Notes under the pieces: generated by a model | What the model was told of the DNA's origin: nothing | The model's database searches: none | Seen by the model: the letters and a program-made list of their open reading frames with translations, nothing else | Shown: positions 1 through 13,845 of the stretch, in pieces | How positions within the stretch are numbered: position 1 is the first letter of the stretch | How the letters are laid out: the number at the start of each line of letters is the position of its first letter | NCBI GenBank assembly: GCA_963678705.1 | Contig: OY783214.1 | Location: 16,244,001-16,308,000, forward strand | DNA from: Panorpa germanica | Taxonomy: Eukaryota > Arthropoda > Insecta > Mecoptera > Panorpidae | Direction of reading: 5' to 3' | DNA length: 64,000 nucleotides | Made by a program: the position numbers and the translations under genes

Positions 1-149
1 AATATACCACCACCTAATTTATTCTCTATATATTAAATACCCATACTCGTATTTATAAATTATGTATTATATAAATGTTTATAAATGTGTGTTTTTTATA
101 CATTGGCAACACTGATGCGTTTGAAATATTGACAAATATCCTCCGCTGT

Positions 150-420
150 TGATCGAAGAAATGAATCGTTTTATCGATTTGTTTCGCTCTCAGTTTACTA
201 ACCGCGTTATTAGAAGTTCTTTGGCATTACGTAGCGGCGATTTGTCACCGTTGGACTATTTTTTATGGGGACGTTAACATATTTAAGAAGATCATTCTCC
301 GAACTATTTGTGAAATAAAGGCAGAATGAATCGACAATGTACCGCAAAATTGATAATGATTAAGATGATGGGTTACCGTCAAGTCCACCGTGGCAGCCAT
401 TTAATTGAAATTATTGCCCA
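150..420 (+). mobile_element. Decayed Tc1/mariner-superfamily transposase C-terminus
   Basis: Reading across stops and frameshifts gives pieces typical of the end of a mariner-like transposase. First comes a stretch resembling 'F.NRVI', then SGDLSPLDYFLWGR at about 234-276, which is the usual neighbourhood of the last catalytic acidic residue. A final piece reads RGSHLIEI near 391-414, resembling the conserved 'GGHL.EI' C-terminus. There is a stop immediately after the WGR motif and more in the linker, so the copy is dead. No terminal inverted repeats were identified and its 5' part may lie outside the window. Confidence 0.6.
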
Positions 421-2780
421 AAATAATCGTGCGGTGTACTCTCTTGAATAGAGCAACAATCATTTTAAAATATTCACAGGTGCAATTTTAATAGCAATTT
501 CAAAAAGAACTCTTACCAATACCATACCAATAATCGTTGCAACCGTCCATTATCAATCAACCTTATTGGCTTACCCAGCCCAGCTGATATTTTGATAGCC
601 ACCGGTACCTTTTCAAGCAGAATTCAATTTTGTTCTTCATTTTCTGACCCTGAATTTAATATTATTGATAAAACTAGGATGTGGGTAAGTTTGTACGTAA
701 CAATCGCCCAACTTCTTGGTGAGTAAGAGGAAGAGGAAGGGGTCAAAGGATAAGGTGACCTTTGCCACAATGTGTCACGCTACTGACGAATCCATTGTGA
801 ATAAGGGTTTATTAGATTTAATATGGGTCACAATCACGTCAAACAGTGCCAGCGCCAATGTCCACCAAGCGTGTGATACCACAACTAAAAATATCAGAGA
901 TAATAGCAACCAAGACTGACGCGACGAGACGCGACGCCGACGGCTACATATATTTCATTTTATTTTTAACATTATTCTTGTTTTAATCAAATAGAATAGA
1001 TTTCAATTGGAAATGAAATTGATACCGATCAAATAACCATTTGCGTTTGAGAATTGAGAACTTTATTTCTGTCATAGCTTTGGTATTCAACTAGGTATAG
1101 CTTCCTGCTAAACGCAAGCAACACTTTTCTTAACATATTATAAAACACCATAAGATTATTTTTCCATTTATACAAATTTTCAGTATCAAAATCATAAATG
1201 TATTATTTTTACTAGTTTTTAAGCTTCTCTATAATCTCTGTAAAACATCAACGCCTGGCATACAGACAACACTCCATACACCAAATCACCATGTGGTTAT
1301 ATTTAAACTTAATAGAGCAACATTAAACTCAATGCATGTTGATAGCCAATCTACCGGAACATTTTTATACTCTTTGAATAGTGCACGAGTATTATACAGT
1401 GTGGTCTGAATGGTAAACTACGTGGTACGTATTACCAACCAAGCTCTTTTGCTCAATACTCGATACTTGGTTACGTCGTTCGGTCTCGATTCATCTAATA
1501 ACATGGTAACACAAAATCCAATAAAATCGTGAATTTCCAATATTGATACTGCATGCATATGATCAAATTACCGAACACTGAAATCACATTTCATATTCCA
1601 GCTTTGTAAAATCAGAGAATATTACTTTATGAGCTTTTAGATTTAGATTTGCTTTCACGTACAATTTTTCTTCTCTTCTATATTACATTTAAAAAGTGGT
1701 AGATATAAAGTGATTTTTTAAATGTATATAATAAATATATTAATCACGAATTCTTTACAAGACGAGAAATAACTTCGGCTTTATCCTAGAAAGAAAGAAA
1801 TAACACTATATAGAAGATATTGAACAAACAGAGACGCTAATTATTGTCCCATACACGCTCGAATAAGTTGGGTTGGGATCTGAACCGAGCCGAAACGCGA
1901 GCCGACGCGAGTTGACAACCAAATGACGCGATCTTAGTTAAAATAAATATTAAATAGAAATAATAATACTGTTTTTTATATTTGTGTAAAAAAATAGCAT
2001 GATAATATGTGATATCCTTCTCTCTCTAACTCTAGTGACTATGCATAAGTTTGTCTCAATACTATCAATACAAATATTTAAACTAAATTATTTATTTATG
2101 AACTAAATATAATACTCATATATCGTTTGACCTGCGGTTCACGTTAAAACTACATTTAAAAATTTCATCCAATCATGAATAAAACAAAGCTTTGATAACG
2201 AAACGAGTATTTGACATATGATGAAACTAGATTCAGCTATTCAGCCCTAATCCATGGAACATTTCCACGTGGTTTGATATGTTTTCCGCTTTTCCGCGAT
2301 GTCAGTTGGAAATCATCGTACATGAGAAAGCTTTCAAGGAAACTGACAGGATGTTCGCATTCACCTGCAGGCTGCAATCATTTGCACTAACACTAATACA
2401 TTCAAACACTGGTATACACTTATATTACACAGTACAGTGTATGTTGATTTGTTAATACCTTACAATATTGCATAATACACATACCAATACATATTGAAAT
2501 TGACGACGTCTTAGGATTGCAGTCATTTATACAATAATAATAATACAATTATAATAAATTAATGTATAATATACCTATTTATTAGCTTATTAATCTAAAT
2601 ATGTGTTATTCGATAAACTACTACTTAAACACAGTTACGTATTTGCAAGATTTATTTAAGATAACGAGAACAACATTTATATATATTTTTTTAGGTTAAT
2701 ATTCAGGTTATCTTACAACAAAAATGTATGTTATCTAACAACAATAAAGCTTTTTATATAAAATTATATAAAGTCGACAC
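421..2780. other. Gene-free stretch
   Basis: AT-rich sequence with only short open frames that lack domain signatures. I see no convincing splice-bounded exon, tRNA or terminal-repeat element here. Confidence 0.5.
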
Positions 2781-2873
2781 ATTGGGCGAGAACATCGATG
2801 CTTGACACTGACAACTGTATCTTCGTGTTCGATCCCCGTACCAGAGTTACATTTTCTGGGTTTTATTTAATCT
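2781..2873 (+). repeat. tRNA-like SINE copy A
   Basis: Contains a pol III B-box-like GTGTTCGATCCCCG near 2825, followed by a shared tail with a TTTTCTGGG core. The stretch from GATGCTTGACACTGACAAC onward aligns by eye with the reverse complements of 9864-9990 and 46058-46203, so it is a dispersed family and not a single tRNA gene. No tRNA cloverleaf is apparent. Confidence 0.6.
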
Positions 2874-3960
2874 AAATTATTAAATGTAATGTTACTATTT
2901 TTATTTTACAAGCACCGAAATGTACTTTTTATTTTACTTATAACAGATTTTAGGGTAGAAACTGGGTTGTTAAAAACGAATATTATACTATCAAGTTATA
3001 CGTTTTAGTTTTTTAAAGTTTGGAGTTTACTTACTTGTAAAATTAAAACATACAACTGAAACATATGCAGGAAACGATTGCACATGATCAGCAACTAAAA
3101 ATGAAAGCTAAAACAGAGTTGGCAACGATGCTTGGTGATAGTATAAGATTATAAGATTAAAAATCATGAAATCATTATTGAATAAAGACATACACTCTCC
3201 TGAAATAAATTACTCGTAACAATTTTCATTTAAAAATCGCATTTACTTATGAATTAACATTAAATGTCGCGTGAACTTAAAGAAACCACAAAATTCATTG
3301 AAACTTTATTTCGTCAATTATATCGACCAGTCGAGTTGACTCGACTCAACTAATAAATCTTCTAACATAAACACATGTATGTTTACACTGCGTTATAATG
3401 ATTACATAATAACGAGGATATTCATTTCCCATTTCCCTCCATGGATGTTAGTATCATCCACAGATTTTCCACTTCAAATATTATACAGTTTAATTAGCTT
3501 GTAATTGTTGAGGACGATGAAATTATATATCAACTTCTGTCAAATGAAATTCTAGAAATTCACTAACGAGATCAAACATGGCGGCATGCCATATCATGGT
3601 AGATGAGCCCAGTCAGCCATTAAATACAAATTGAGTTATTTATCTTCACTTTTACAACAACTCAATGTTTTTGTTTGAGTAAAGCACCTACGAGAACATT
3701 CGTTTGAGTTTGTCCTGTTCCTGTACCGTTCCGTTTCGTTCCATTTCGTTTGATGCGATACAGAAACAAAATAAAAAAGCTGTTAATTCAGTTATATATT
3801 TACAATGTACCGTATATTTAACATTACTGTTTGCATTTAACGTCATCATTTACAGTTACGAATATGAACTAGTATTAGCAGATAATAGTGGATAGGTTAT
3901 GGCTACGTAAGCAAAAACTTTTGTCTAAGTCTGTACCAGCTTAGGTATTAACCGTATTAT
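2874..3960. other. Gene-free stretch
   Basis: Nothing recognisable: no domain-bearing ORF and no terminal repeat structure seen. The open frame at 3704-3895 has no family resemblance. Confidence 0.5.
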
Positions 3961-4567
3961 ATATATTATAAAGGGAGAGGAATAGCGGTGGAGGTTATTG
4001 AAGGGATAACGGAGGGGGGAAGAGATATGCAGTAAATAATAAGAAAAGGAGAATAGAAAAGTAGCAGCAGAAAATGATGAGGAAGATAAAGGAATGAAGA
4101 GCCTTATTCTGTAACTTTTGAAAAAATCAACCTTATTTTTTCAGCGGTGGAAATATTAGTATTAGTATTTAAAATATCTAAAGTGGTATTCTGTATGCAA
4201 AATTTTCCACCGCCCCTATAATATACACCGGTGAAAAAGTATAAACTGGTATTGATGACGTAATTTAAGACGTTTAAATTTCTTACCGAATACCAAATAA
4301 AAAATCATCGCTTTTGTGACGTCATTTTACAGCGATCAAATACAGAATAAGGCCCTTAATGTAAGAATATACAGAAAAAAGGAGACGATATTATAAAAGG
4401 TGAGAAATGACGGTGAAGGTTTTTGAAAGGATAAAGGAGGAAGGAAGAGATATGCAGTAAATAATAAGAAAAAGATATATAGAAGTGTAGCAGCAAGAAA
4501 TGATGAGGAAGATGAAGGAATCTAAGTGTAATGTAAGAAGATACAGAAGTCTGTGAAAGAGGAGACC
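3961..4567 (+). repeat. Imperfect tandem duplication, about 175 bp per unit
   Basis: A purine-rich unit containing AAGAGATATGCAGTAAATAA and GATGAGGAAGAT occurs at about 3970-4396 and again at about 4397-4567. The first unit is longer because a 253-bp inverted-repeat element lies inside it. The sequence after that element (AATGTAAGAATATACAG, from about 4358) matches the end of the second unit (AATGTAAGAAGATACAG, from about 4530). Confidence 0.75.
4101..4353. mobile_element. MITE with 13-bp perfect terminal inverted repeats
   Basis: The left end GCCTTATTCTGTA and the right end TACAGAATAAGGC are exact reverse complements. The body has no coding capacity. It interrupts the first unit of the surrounding tandem repeat, and the second unit lacks it, so that unit serves as an empty-site reference. 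A target-site duplication is not clear because the repeat units differ at the junction. Confidence 0.75.
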
Positions 4568-5943
4568 GGCATTGCTAAATCAGGGAAATAAAGAAACTAG
4601 AATGATTGCGATATTCCATATACATATACCATATACATATTGTACATATACCAACAACCAAATAAGCATGTTAGCCGAACCCGTTACGAATCCCTTAACA
4701 ATATTTCGTGCCTGTGCAATGTTGCATTGATTGGTTGCTTCCCATCCACATAACGATCCACATATTGTTCGCGATGTTTTTTCATCGATGCTCTGTTCAC
4801 CATATAGGCTTTCAACATATAGGCATATAACGTTGATTTGAAAATCTCAATTACAGTAATAAAAACCACAAAACCTGCTACTACTAACTGCTACGGCCGG
4901 TAGTTGTAGCCGTAGCGGACACCGCACCACCGTAGGCACTACATCTACATCGTTTCAGCAGCTGAAACCGCTACGACCACTTCTACGAGAATTCAACGAT
5001 GTGGAACTCAACATGTGTTCATCCTTTTACAGCGCATACTGCTACATATAGCAAGCACGTTACCTTAGTAATTTAGGTTAAAGCTTTTGTAACTTTTTTA
5101 TTACTATTTTTTTATAAATTTGCGTGTAACGCATTCATTTTAATAAAATAAACTTTGTCCTTGCAACTTTGTATGGAATTAAATACTTTAATAACTTTTT
5201 ACGTGTATAGTATTTAAAACTCAAACTAATAACTGTTCATAACAAAAAGCTCATTTTATTTTTTATCCATTTACATAATACTTGTAAGTACGATGGCCAT
5301 TCAAATATAAACCGGAATTTTGGTCATTTCGCATTTAGGGGATCGTAAACACCCTGTGTTCCCGCATATTCATACCATTCATGACTTGATTAACATATCC
5401 TAGATTAGATTTTATGAACATAATAACGTTGTACCGGAAACAAAATAGTAAATTGACATTATCTCAATATAAATCATTTTTCTTGACGTGTGGAGATTTA
5501 AAGTTAGTTTCACAATCTACCATAATATAATTCACGACTAAAACCCGAAAAAAACAATTACAAAACCTGTTATGGTTACTTCAATAGATATTTGAATAAA
5601 AATGTTGATTTTCTGACACGTTCCAAACCATATTCTACATGCGATATTGGCAAACTACGGTATCTTGATAAATATTTTAAATTTTAATCTGAGTGTACCC
5701 TTTCCAAAATACAAAGTTACATATACTAGTATATGTGGCGATATTTGCGTTGCATATTCATTTACTTTCGACTGCCGTAGAAGTTTTGGCATTGCTCTAA
5801 GTTTTTAATTGTTAAAATTTAACAACATAATTCAAAACGATTGTGCAAGTTCCTTTAAATTAGAACCGTTACTCACTCTATATCGTCCACAAGTTTTCTA
5901 ATCAATCGTTGCTTTATAATATTAACATTATACAAGCGACATA

Positions 5944-6051
5944 CATTAAAGGGTGGTTCCACCCCGTTCACCATACACCGTTGTATAATCGAATCAGCCA
6001 CATCCAATAAATGCACAATCCAATACATGTTCATCGTTGTACCCTTTAATG
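5944..6051. repeat. Small inverted-repeat element
   Basis: CATTAAAGGGT at 5944-5954 is matched by ACCCTTTAATG at 6041-6051, an 11-bp perfect inverted repeat about 108 bp end to end. It could be a very short MITE or a decayed one; no second copy was found in the window. Confidence 0.4.
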
Positions 6052-8000
6052 AAAACCTACCCTTGAAACTAATCGATTAATTTTGTAAATGTCCTCAGGG
6101 TTGTAGTAAAAAATGTATTAATTTCTCTTAAAGTTATTATTAGAATTTCTATAGTGGTTGCTTTGTGCAAAGAAATTTGTTTACTTGACATTGAAGGGAG
6201 GAGTGACGGAGGGGTTGTTGAATTAAATATATGAACTTGTTTGCCTACTACTAAAGTAATCAATACCAACAATTAACTTTGTCGGAACAGCTTGAAGTTA
6301 GAGTCAAGTTACAACCGCAATTATTTATAATGAATTAGAATTTAGAATACGAAATGGACAAGGAGCTGTAGGAAATGAATGATTAACATGCTTTATTGTC
6401 ACTAAGTAATTGTATTTAATCATTTTCATTACTAGAACGAATGCTGGCATTTCTTTTAATTAGTTTGTAACATATTATTAATGTCTACCTTTTTAGATAT
6501 CATTTTCTTTCAGTTTTACATTATTTTTATTAGTTCTCTCTCTTTAAAAAGGGCATCTGCTTATGATCTCGAATCTGATAACAATATTAGTAGTATAATT
6601 ATACCTCAATATAGCAAAATAGTTTACTGAATTATAAAACTTTAAAATATCCGTAAATAAAATACTCTGCTGTTACTAAAAATAGAAAATTCCTACAGTA
6701 ATATTTCAATTTATTTTAGTATTTTATTTTTTTTGCATATGTATATATGTATTTTTTTTTTAACTTACTATTGAGTTTGTTTACCATCGTAAATATGCAA
6801 AGGGAGAAGTTAAAAACGTAAAACTTCCTTTTACATATACGAGTGTAGCACACCTGGTATATTGCCCATACGTTATACACCATACATTTAAATTGGTATC
6901 AACTCCGGCCTGTCAAAAGTTTATACTTGAAAATATGAATATTTAAAATCATGTGTAAACATATCAAACAAACATTTTTTATTTTCTGTCTGGCCTATTA
7001 TGCTGGTGAGCTTGATGTTTGGAAGTTGTCAAAATATCAAACCAATATCATTTGCAAATAACATAATACACATGAATGAATATATTCCTGGGATAATATA
7101 AGGGCATCTCACACTGCAATCGTTCCATCCTCTCCATTTCTCTTTCTGAATTTTGCTATTCGACTTGTATAAATTCATTTAAAATGAAACGCTAATTTCA
7201 GAATCAAATTCGAAAACACAGCAGTTAGGAGACATTGTTTCAAAAACGGTCACCTTGCTGTTATATATTAAAATTGATAGAACCCCCCTCCTAACAAATA
7301 GGACTAACAAAGCATCAAAAGCTCGATATGTCACTGTTCGCAGTTCCGTGCAGATGGCTTTGAAAAAGTTGACATGCAATTGGCTTGCGTTACGTTCTTC
7401 ATCGATCGACAATCCGCGATCCACGAATCACGCAACGAATCGAGTGAAACGACCGCAGGGTCGGAGTGTCCTAGTAGTACATTGTTCATCGCATTCCAAT
7501 TCATCGCAAAAGCAATTCCTATACTGCCAGGGACTTTGTGTTAACTGCCTCAACATGGTAATAAAGTGTTTCAGATCTGATGATCAGTCATTTATACTGA
7601 AAAATTCATTCATGGGATTAAAACTAGGGTAACTTTATTGATAGGGGTCCATGTGATCTGTCAAATTAGTTATTTATAAAGCGGCCAAATAATTCTATAT
7701 ATACACACACATTTGATTCGATTAATAAAAACTAGATCACTGTCAAAGATATTTACAAATGTTTACATCAAAGGCTGGTTTTTTATCATATACGATGTGT
7801 ACTTCGTTTTATACTCGTTTATACACAGCTTGTGTAAAAATTACGTAAAAATTGTGTAAATATCGAAAGAATGTGAAAATGTGACGTCATGTTTTAAAAC
7901 AGGCCTGCGGAGTCAGTAAAAAAATATCCGAATTGGCATTACGTGGAGTGTGGAATGAGAGAAATAAATATATAAAAGAGATTATTACTCAAATTTGACA

Positions 8001-8105
8001 TAGCAATTGAATACAGTGCTACCAACTTATGGAAAAAAGATTTTTATAAAATACCTGTAGCGAATCTCTTTAAATTACAAATTTCCGTTACTTTTCAAAC
8101 GTTCG
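8001..8105 (+). repeat. Dispersed repeat, copy 1
   Basis: CAATTGAATACAGTGCTACC and the following ~85 bases, including ATTACAAATTTC and GTTACTTTT, recur at 13741-13845 with substitutions and small gaps. The element class is unknown and neither copy has a coding frame. Confidence 0.6.
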
Positions 8106-9863
8106 TCCAAATATTTTGTTTACACACTGAGCGTTCCTGCCTGTTGCAAACAACTGAACAGTTGAATAAATACGAAACTAGCCATCCCAATCAGTTTGAA
8201 CTTTATCTGTTACTCTCATGATTTCCACCATTTCGGATACCTGTTAGCTACACACCAATATGTTTTCCAACCATCACATCTTCCACTCCCATTCCACACC
8301 CCCCTCTTCCTCCTCCCACTCCTCCTTGAGTCTTCTGTCAATTATTTTGGAATTATAGATAACGAGCTTACCACTCAACTGAAAATGCGATTGAAATTGT
8401 GATTATGTTTCGATGTGAAATAAGATTATATTTCTTGTGGTGATACTACACGGGTTGATTCATAAATTTCCGTTTTTTTGGATCGTTTAGAAAGTTAGGT
8501 TATTTCCGAGTACTATAAAAAGTCATTACTTCGTGTGATAAACTGGGAAATACTATTTTATTTTCTTTTGGGCACGTATTAACTTATAAACTTTTTTTAT
8601 GAGGTGAATATAGTACGAACATATATAAGTAAAAAAATATTCGAATTGTCATCTTTGGTATACCGCTGCCTCCGATTTAATCTAGAAAATATCAAAAAGA
8701 TTATAACTTATACATAAAATCAACGAAATAAAACAATCTGATCTAATGTTGAATATATTTTATTTAGCGTCAGTATATAAAACTGATATTTGTAACATCA
8801 AAGCGCTTCACATTCAGAGGGTTGATTTTTAAACTCTCCATTATTATCTGTGAAACAAATAAAATCCACTTTTCATTTCGACCGATGTGCTGGAATGTTC
8901 GGATTGTAAAACAGATGATCATTACATGTTTCACTTCAATAAAACGCTGACAAATAATCAACATGATTTCTATGTGAAGGTATTTCGCATTAAAATTATA
9001 CAACAATGCTTTACTACACCCAACGGATCCCCAGGCTGTGTGACGTCACAAGGTCGTGGGTCACACGTAGCTGATAGATGGTCAACAGGCAAGGGTTAAA
9101 AATAACCTTTCTACTTCTCACCCACTTCTCTTGATGAATATATCTACAAATGTTTGACATGACAACGAATTAAAATCACTGTAAAACTAGAGAAGAAAAT
9201 CTTAATGATTAAATTTTAGGTATTGTTTCAGTGGAATGTTTCTAGCAATTCTGTGGTTTGCAACACTTAGTTTTCTTTAGATACACTTTGGCCTATTGTT
9301 TATTAATGTCTATTGATTATTTCATAGTTACAAGTGGTTGCATGTTCAGTAGACTTGAGGACGACAGCACGAGCAGACCGCGCTTGCTGTTTGTTATATG
9401 TAGAAGCTATCGGAGGTAACTTATGCGAAGCAACCTACATTATACCTCTATTATCACCCTGCCATCGGGGGAGGAAGTGATGTTTACCACACATGTCTGG
9501 AGACATGTTGCTTTTATCAAAACGGCATCAATAAAAGATGAATCGATTAAAATTTAATCGATTTACAAGTATGCGATGTATAAGTACATATAGCGGTTTT
9601 ACTCACTGCAGAAGTAATATCTTGCAAACTACTAGAAGTGTGAGTTGTGTTCCACTGGTTTACTGAACAAAGTTTTTCTACATTCAAAAATATTCAATGA
9701 GAACTTAAATTAGTTCTCGTGGTATAAGCCTCACCAAGGAAATATTATAAACTTTTTTGCAATTATATTTCTGTTGCTGAGTCCTAACACCGATGACCTT
9801 CTACAATTTTGTGACCTTTGTGGTGTCGTGGCCTCATATATTTAAAGTACACCGCGCCTAAAA

Positions 9864-9990
9864 AGGGTATGATTATGTATGTGCATAATCAATTTAGCTT
9901 GATAACAACCATACCCAGAAAATATAGTTCTGGTTCGAAGATCGAATCCGAAAATATAGCAATCAGTGTCAAAACTCAATATTCTTGCAT
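9864..9990 (-). repeat. tRNA-like SINE copy B
   Basis: The reverse complement contains GGATTCGATCTTCG (B-box-like) and the family tail with TTTTCTGGGTATGG, followed by a stretch ending near CATAATCATACCC. The longer 3' part aligns with copy C at 46058-46203. Confidence 0.55.
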
Positions 9991-11155
9991 CTGTCTATCT
10001 AATTATCCTAAAAATTTGAAATCGATTGACCGTTTCGGACTCGAAATAAGTTTAATCATAATTAGAATTATTTGCATGATAAGCAGCAATGAGAGTGAAT
10101 AGTAAATATTTTTAATAAATAGCAATTTGATAATTTTCTAATAAAATGTTTTATAAATATATCTGAGGAACCATTACTTTAATAATATTACTTTGCGATT
10201 TGTACGTGTTTTTTACTGCATAACATTAGAAGACTTATTTCCTGACTTATATAAAATTTCAAATGTAATTGTTACATTTGTAGAAATGGTGGCCATCTTA
10301 AAACAGTCATCTCTTATTGATACACCTTTTATTTCTTCTGAAGTATATTTGTCATTTCCTGTAGTACAATGTTTCTTCATTATTTTTTTATTAAATTCTA
10401 TTGATAATTAAAACTTTTTCAAACTTAATTTAATTTTGAAATCAACAGATGGCATTACAACAAACGACATATGCTAATTAAGATAAAGTAAAATGTTTAA
10501 TTTCGCATTTAATTCTTTTTTAATTTATAAAATGTAACCACGACCTTGTGAATTTTAATACAACAACAATATGATTAGTTATTTTATTATACTTTTTATG
10601 TTAATGTACGAAAATGATCAAAATGAGCACATCAATGTAGCTCTGGCTCCCCGTTCCTCGCCTGACTATCTATAATTCAACATTAGACTCAATATAAATC
10701 GTAAAAACCAAATCAAGTAAATAATTTATTAAAGTCACGTGATAAATAAAGAATCAGTTCGGGTCCGACAACAGATAAACAACCAAAATATATCGCATTC
10801 GTATCCAATGGCTCGCGTGTTTGCTATCTACAGGTGAACATCTGCTGGCACCCACCCACCCTTCCGCTAGCTACCCCATTAGCGGCGGACGCGGCGATAG
10901 CACACTTCAACCCTTAATTGCTAAAATAGGAACAGCTAATAACGTGACTACATAATTGTTTATTTTTAGTCGATTTTATCGAAATGATTTAATAGAAGTA
11001 CTTTAAATCATATTGTATTCTTAATAACAATTAATTGTTATCAATATTAATTTGATTACGTGGTCTCACAACCATAATACTTCCTTGCTCTCTTGCATAT
11101 ATGAGCACAAGGCACTATAAATATTATCAACATAGTCAGTTGATAAATTAAGCCT

Positions 11156-11655
11156 CATTCCCACTCACTGTTTTGATATTTATTTTACTGTTTTTATTTA
11201 ATATTGTAATCTTGATTTCAGGTTTTCGTTTAAGCATTCCTTTTCACATTTGTTTTTCAATTTAAGTTTAGTTAATTTAGTTGGTGCGTATGCATCGTTA
11301 GTAATATAAATTTTGACAGTTCGACAAAATTAAAATTGCTATTATAATAACAATTAATAATAGAAATTGTTTTCACTTCTATATTTAAAAAAGAACTGAC
11401 ATTAAACTTCTTTCAAAAGTAAATCCTACTGCATTTTGACAGATTGTCACATTTGGAGGTTATAATATAATATAGTTTTTCTTAATTTAATATTTTTAAT
11501 TTAAGACATTGGACCTTGAAAGGTTCTAAAAAAAATTAAGAAAAGTTAAAAAATAAATTAAATTAAAAATAGTACTGTAAATTATTACGCGTATTGCCAT
11601 ATGCTAAACAATTTAAATTAAATACAAAATAAAATTAAAGCAGTGAGTGTGAATG
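11156..11655 (+). mobile_element. 500-bp MITE, copy 1
   Basis: Begins CATTCCCACTCACTG and ends CAGTGAGTGTGAATG, giving 15-bp near-perfect terminal inverted repeats. The interior aligns along its length with the reverse complement of 17778-18278 (shared landmarks: ACGCGTATTGCCATATG, the AAGGTTCTAAAAAAA region, and TCTGTCAAAATGCAG in relative order). No coding capacity. Flanks begin near TTAA, but a clean target duplication is not evident. Confidence 0.8.
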
Positions 11656-12856
11656 ACACTTTAGTGTTGTAGTTTACTCGTGATACGTTTCTTCGATAGT
11701 TGAAACAAAGTCAACTAGTTATAATGTCACAGCTAGGATAATTAAGCGCAGGAGATATGCCCAAAGTAAAAGTAATCTTATAAAGGTATTACATTTTTGA
11801 GGCGGTGTATTTTTAATAACAATTATTCCTTTAATAACATTGCTGAATGAGGAAATACTCAGTGATTAGCCTGCGGAGACAACGGACAATAATAAACAAT
11901 AAAAATAATAACGAAACTTACCACTGTGTTAAAAAATCGGGCCCAATAGAATAGATATTAGCTGTTTTGTTCACAGCATCAGTACTATTTGTTGTCACTG
12001 TTGCCATTTCGGCGCTAGTGTTCCCATTGTTAATCATCTCAACTAGATGCCCGTTATTCCATCATATTCACGGAACTCACATTGTTCAGTTGTATGCCCA
12101 CTCTGTAACAATACATACAATGGATTAAATAAATTGTTAGAAATATGTTTAAATAAAATATAAATTTATCAATGTGAAGTAGCTTTTGTTTGTATGTGTT
12201 TTGTAGGTTGCAGATCTAACGAGTTAGGGGTAATGTTTTTGTGTCAGCTGTCTGAATAACGGTGGAAGGGTGAAAAGGGGGTGGATGGTGATTATTAATC
12301 AACTGTATACATTACCGCACTAGATATATAGGACACATTAGCTTGATTTTAATATGGCAATACAGATACAGAAATAGATTCATTTTTTTGTGCTTTTTAA
12401 ATATCAAGCATAAATCAAAGCTTTTTAAAACTTTTAGAAGGTAAAATGATAAAAATTAAAATGTTAAATTACGTGATATTTATTACGGTAAATAACAGGT
12501 TTACCTGGGTTAAACTCTGATACTACGAAGAGGGTGTACCCGATTGGAATTTGCTCAATCTTCTGCTTGACAACTATATAGAATACCTAGAAGCGTTAAC
12601 CAGTATACCTAGTAGCAATACTGCGGCAGTCTGTCACTGTCAAATAATAGTGCAACATGACAATTACGGGATGCAATGACAGATATTCTGATCAAAATTT
12701 AGGCAGGTTTACCTAATCGATAAAATACAAAAGGAAGTCGGTGAATATTCCCAAAGTTGATAAAACCATCGTAAAACTAGAGTCAAAAATAAGGCTTAAG
12801 TTGTAAGAAGTAGATATAAGGTGCTTCTTCAAAATTTAAAATCTCTTTTCTTCTAG

Positions 12857-12945
12857 ATCTATTGCAAACATCCTGGAGGTGCGCCCCCCATTCACGTGAG
12901 GTCTACATCAACATCAACGGTAGATAAATTCGGTGATTGAACCTG
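12857..12945 (+). other. Possible isolated exon
   Basis: A pyrimidine-rich acceptor (CTTTTCTTCTAG, ending 12856) precedes an open frame starting IYCKHPGGAPPIH. The frame can end at a GTGAGG donor (12896) or run to a stop just before a GTAAGA donor (12946). The region is slightly less AT-rich than its surroundings. No family is recognised. It could be an alternative exon of a gene whose other exons I cannot place. Confidence 0.25.
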
Positions 12946-13740
12946 GTAAGATCCATCTCTATACTTTATTCAGTATCTCTACATGTTCGTAAATAACCTC
13001 CTAAATATATCTGCAATATTATCACCCCAATAAATAATCGAAGTTACTTTTAGCAAGGAACACCCAGTGATCTTTACACAGATCTTACATAAGACGTATT
13101 CATGTCTTCATAAATTTACCAAAACATTTTATTACATCTAAAATATATATATTCAGACCAGGAACATATATTAGGGGGGTGTAATCTGCAAACAGCTTGT
13201 ACCAATATCTTATAGGGATGTTGTGATAGGTGGTGGTGGTGATACAAGGGGTAGATGCGTCTTATCTGCTATTACCGGTAAGAATATTCTCGTTTTGAGA
13301 TGATATCTTGATATCTTTATTATACGGTGTTCTTCTTTTGTGTGCGGCATCAGCATCAGGACCGTGTTAAGCTTCGGAAGATCGGATAATGTCGGAATCA
13401 AATGGCATTGTGGAACGCGGAGGATGGACAGGCCCGCGTTTCAGCAAATTATTATCACCGCATTATCAGGAAAACTAATTTCGTGTACTGACATGGATTC
13501 TACTTTTGTTTGGCAAATAAATAAGATATTTCACGCAAAATAAATAAATCCTCTTAAGATTATTTTTCTATTATAGAAAGACATACATCTTTAAAGCAGT
13601 ATTCTAGGTATTTAAGAAATTGGTTAGCCTTATCACCTACAATGTCTGACAAAGCGTTTGACGTAAGAATATATAACATTAATTAACTATACCAGCTGTT
13701 TTAAGCAAATTGGTTGACAGATCTTGCTGAAATTGGCGTA

Positions 13741-13845
13741 AACAATTGAATACAGTGCTACCAACTTACAGAAAAGATTTTTTTTAAATGATCAGTGTGG
13801 GCCATTTTAATGCATTACAAATTTCAGTTACTTTTTAAACATATG
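13741..13845 (+). repeat. Dispersed repeat, copy 2
   Basis: Same repeat as 8001-8105 in the same orientation. It shares AATTGAATACAGTGCTACCA and the ATTACAAATTTC...TTACTTTTTAAAC block about 60 bp later. Confidence 0.6.

Larger units (their letters stand above)
4568..11155. other. Long gene-free stretch with scattered repeats
   Basis: No ORF here has a recognisable domain. It holds a small inverted-repeat element (5944-6051), a dispersed repeat copy (8001-8105) and a SINE copy (9864-9990). The longest open frames (7255-7632 and 9818-10102) look accidental; the latter overlaps the SINE. Confidence 0.5.

Noticed and set aside
7255-7632. 125-codon plus-strand ORF
   Set aside because: No domain, overlaps an equally open minus-strand ORF, and lies in sequence with no promoter or splice signals; likely chance.
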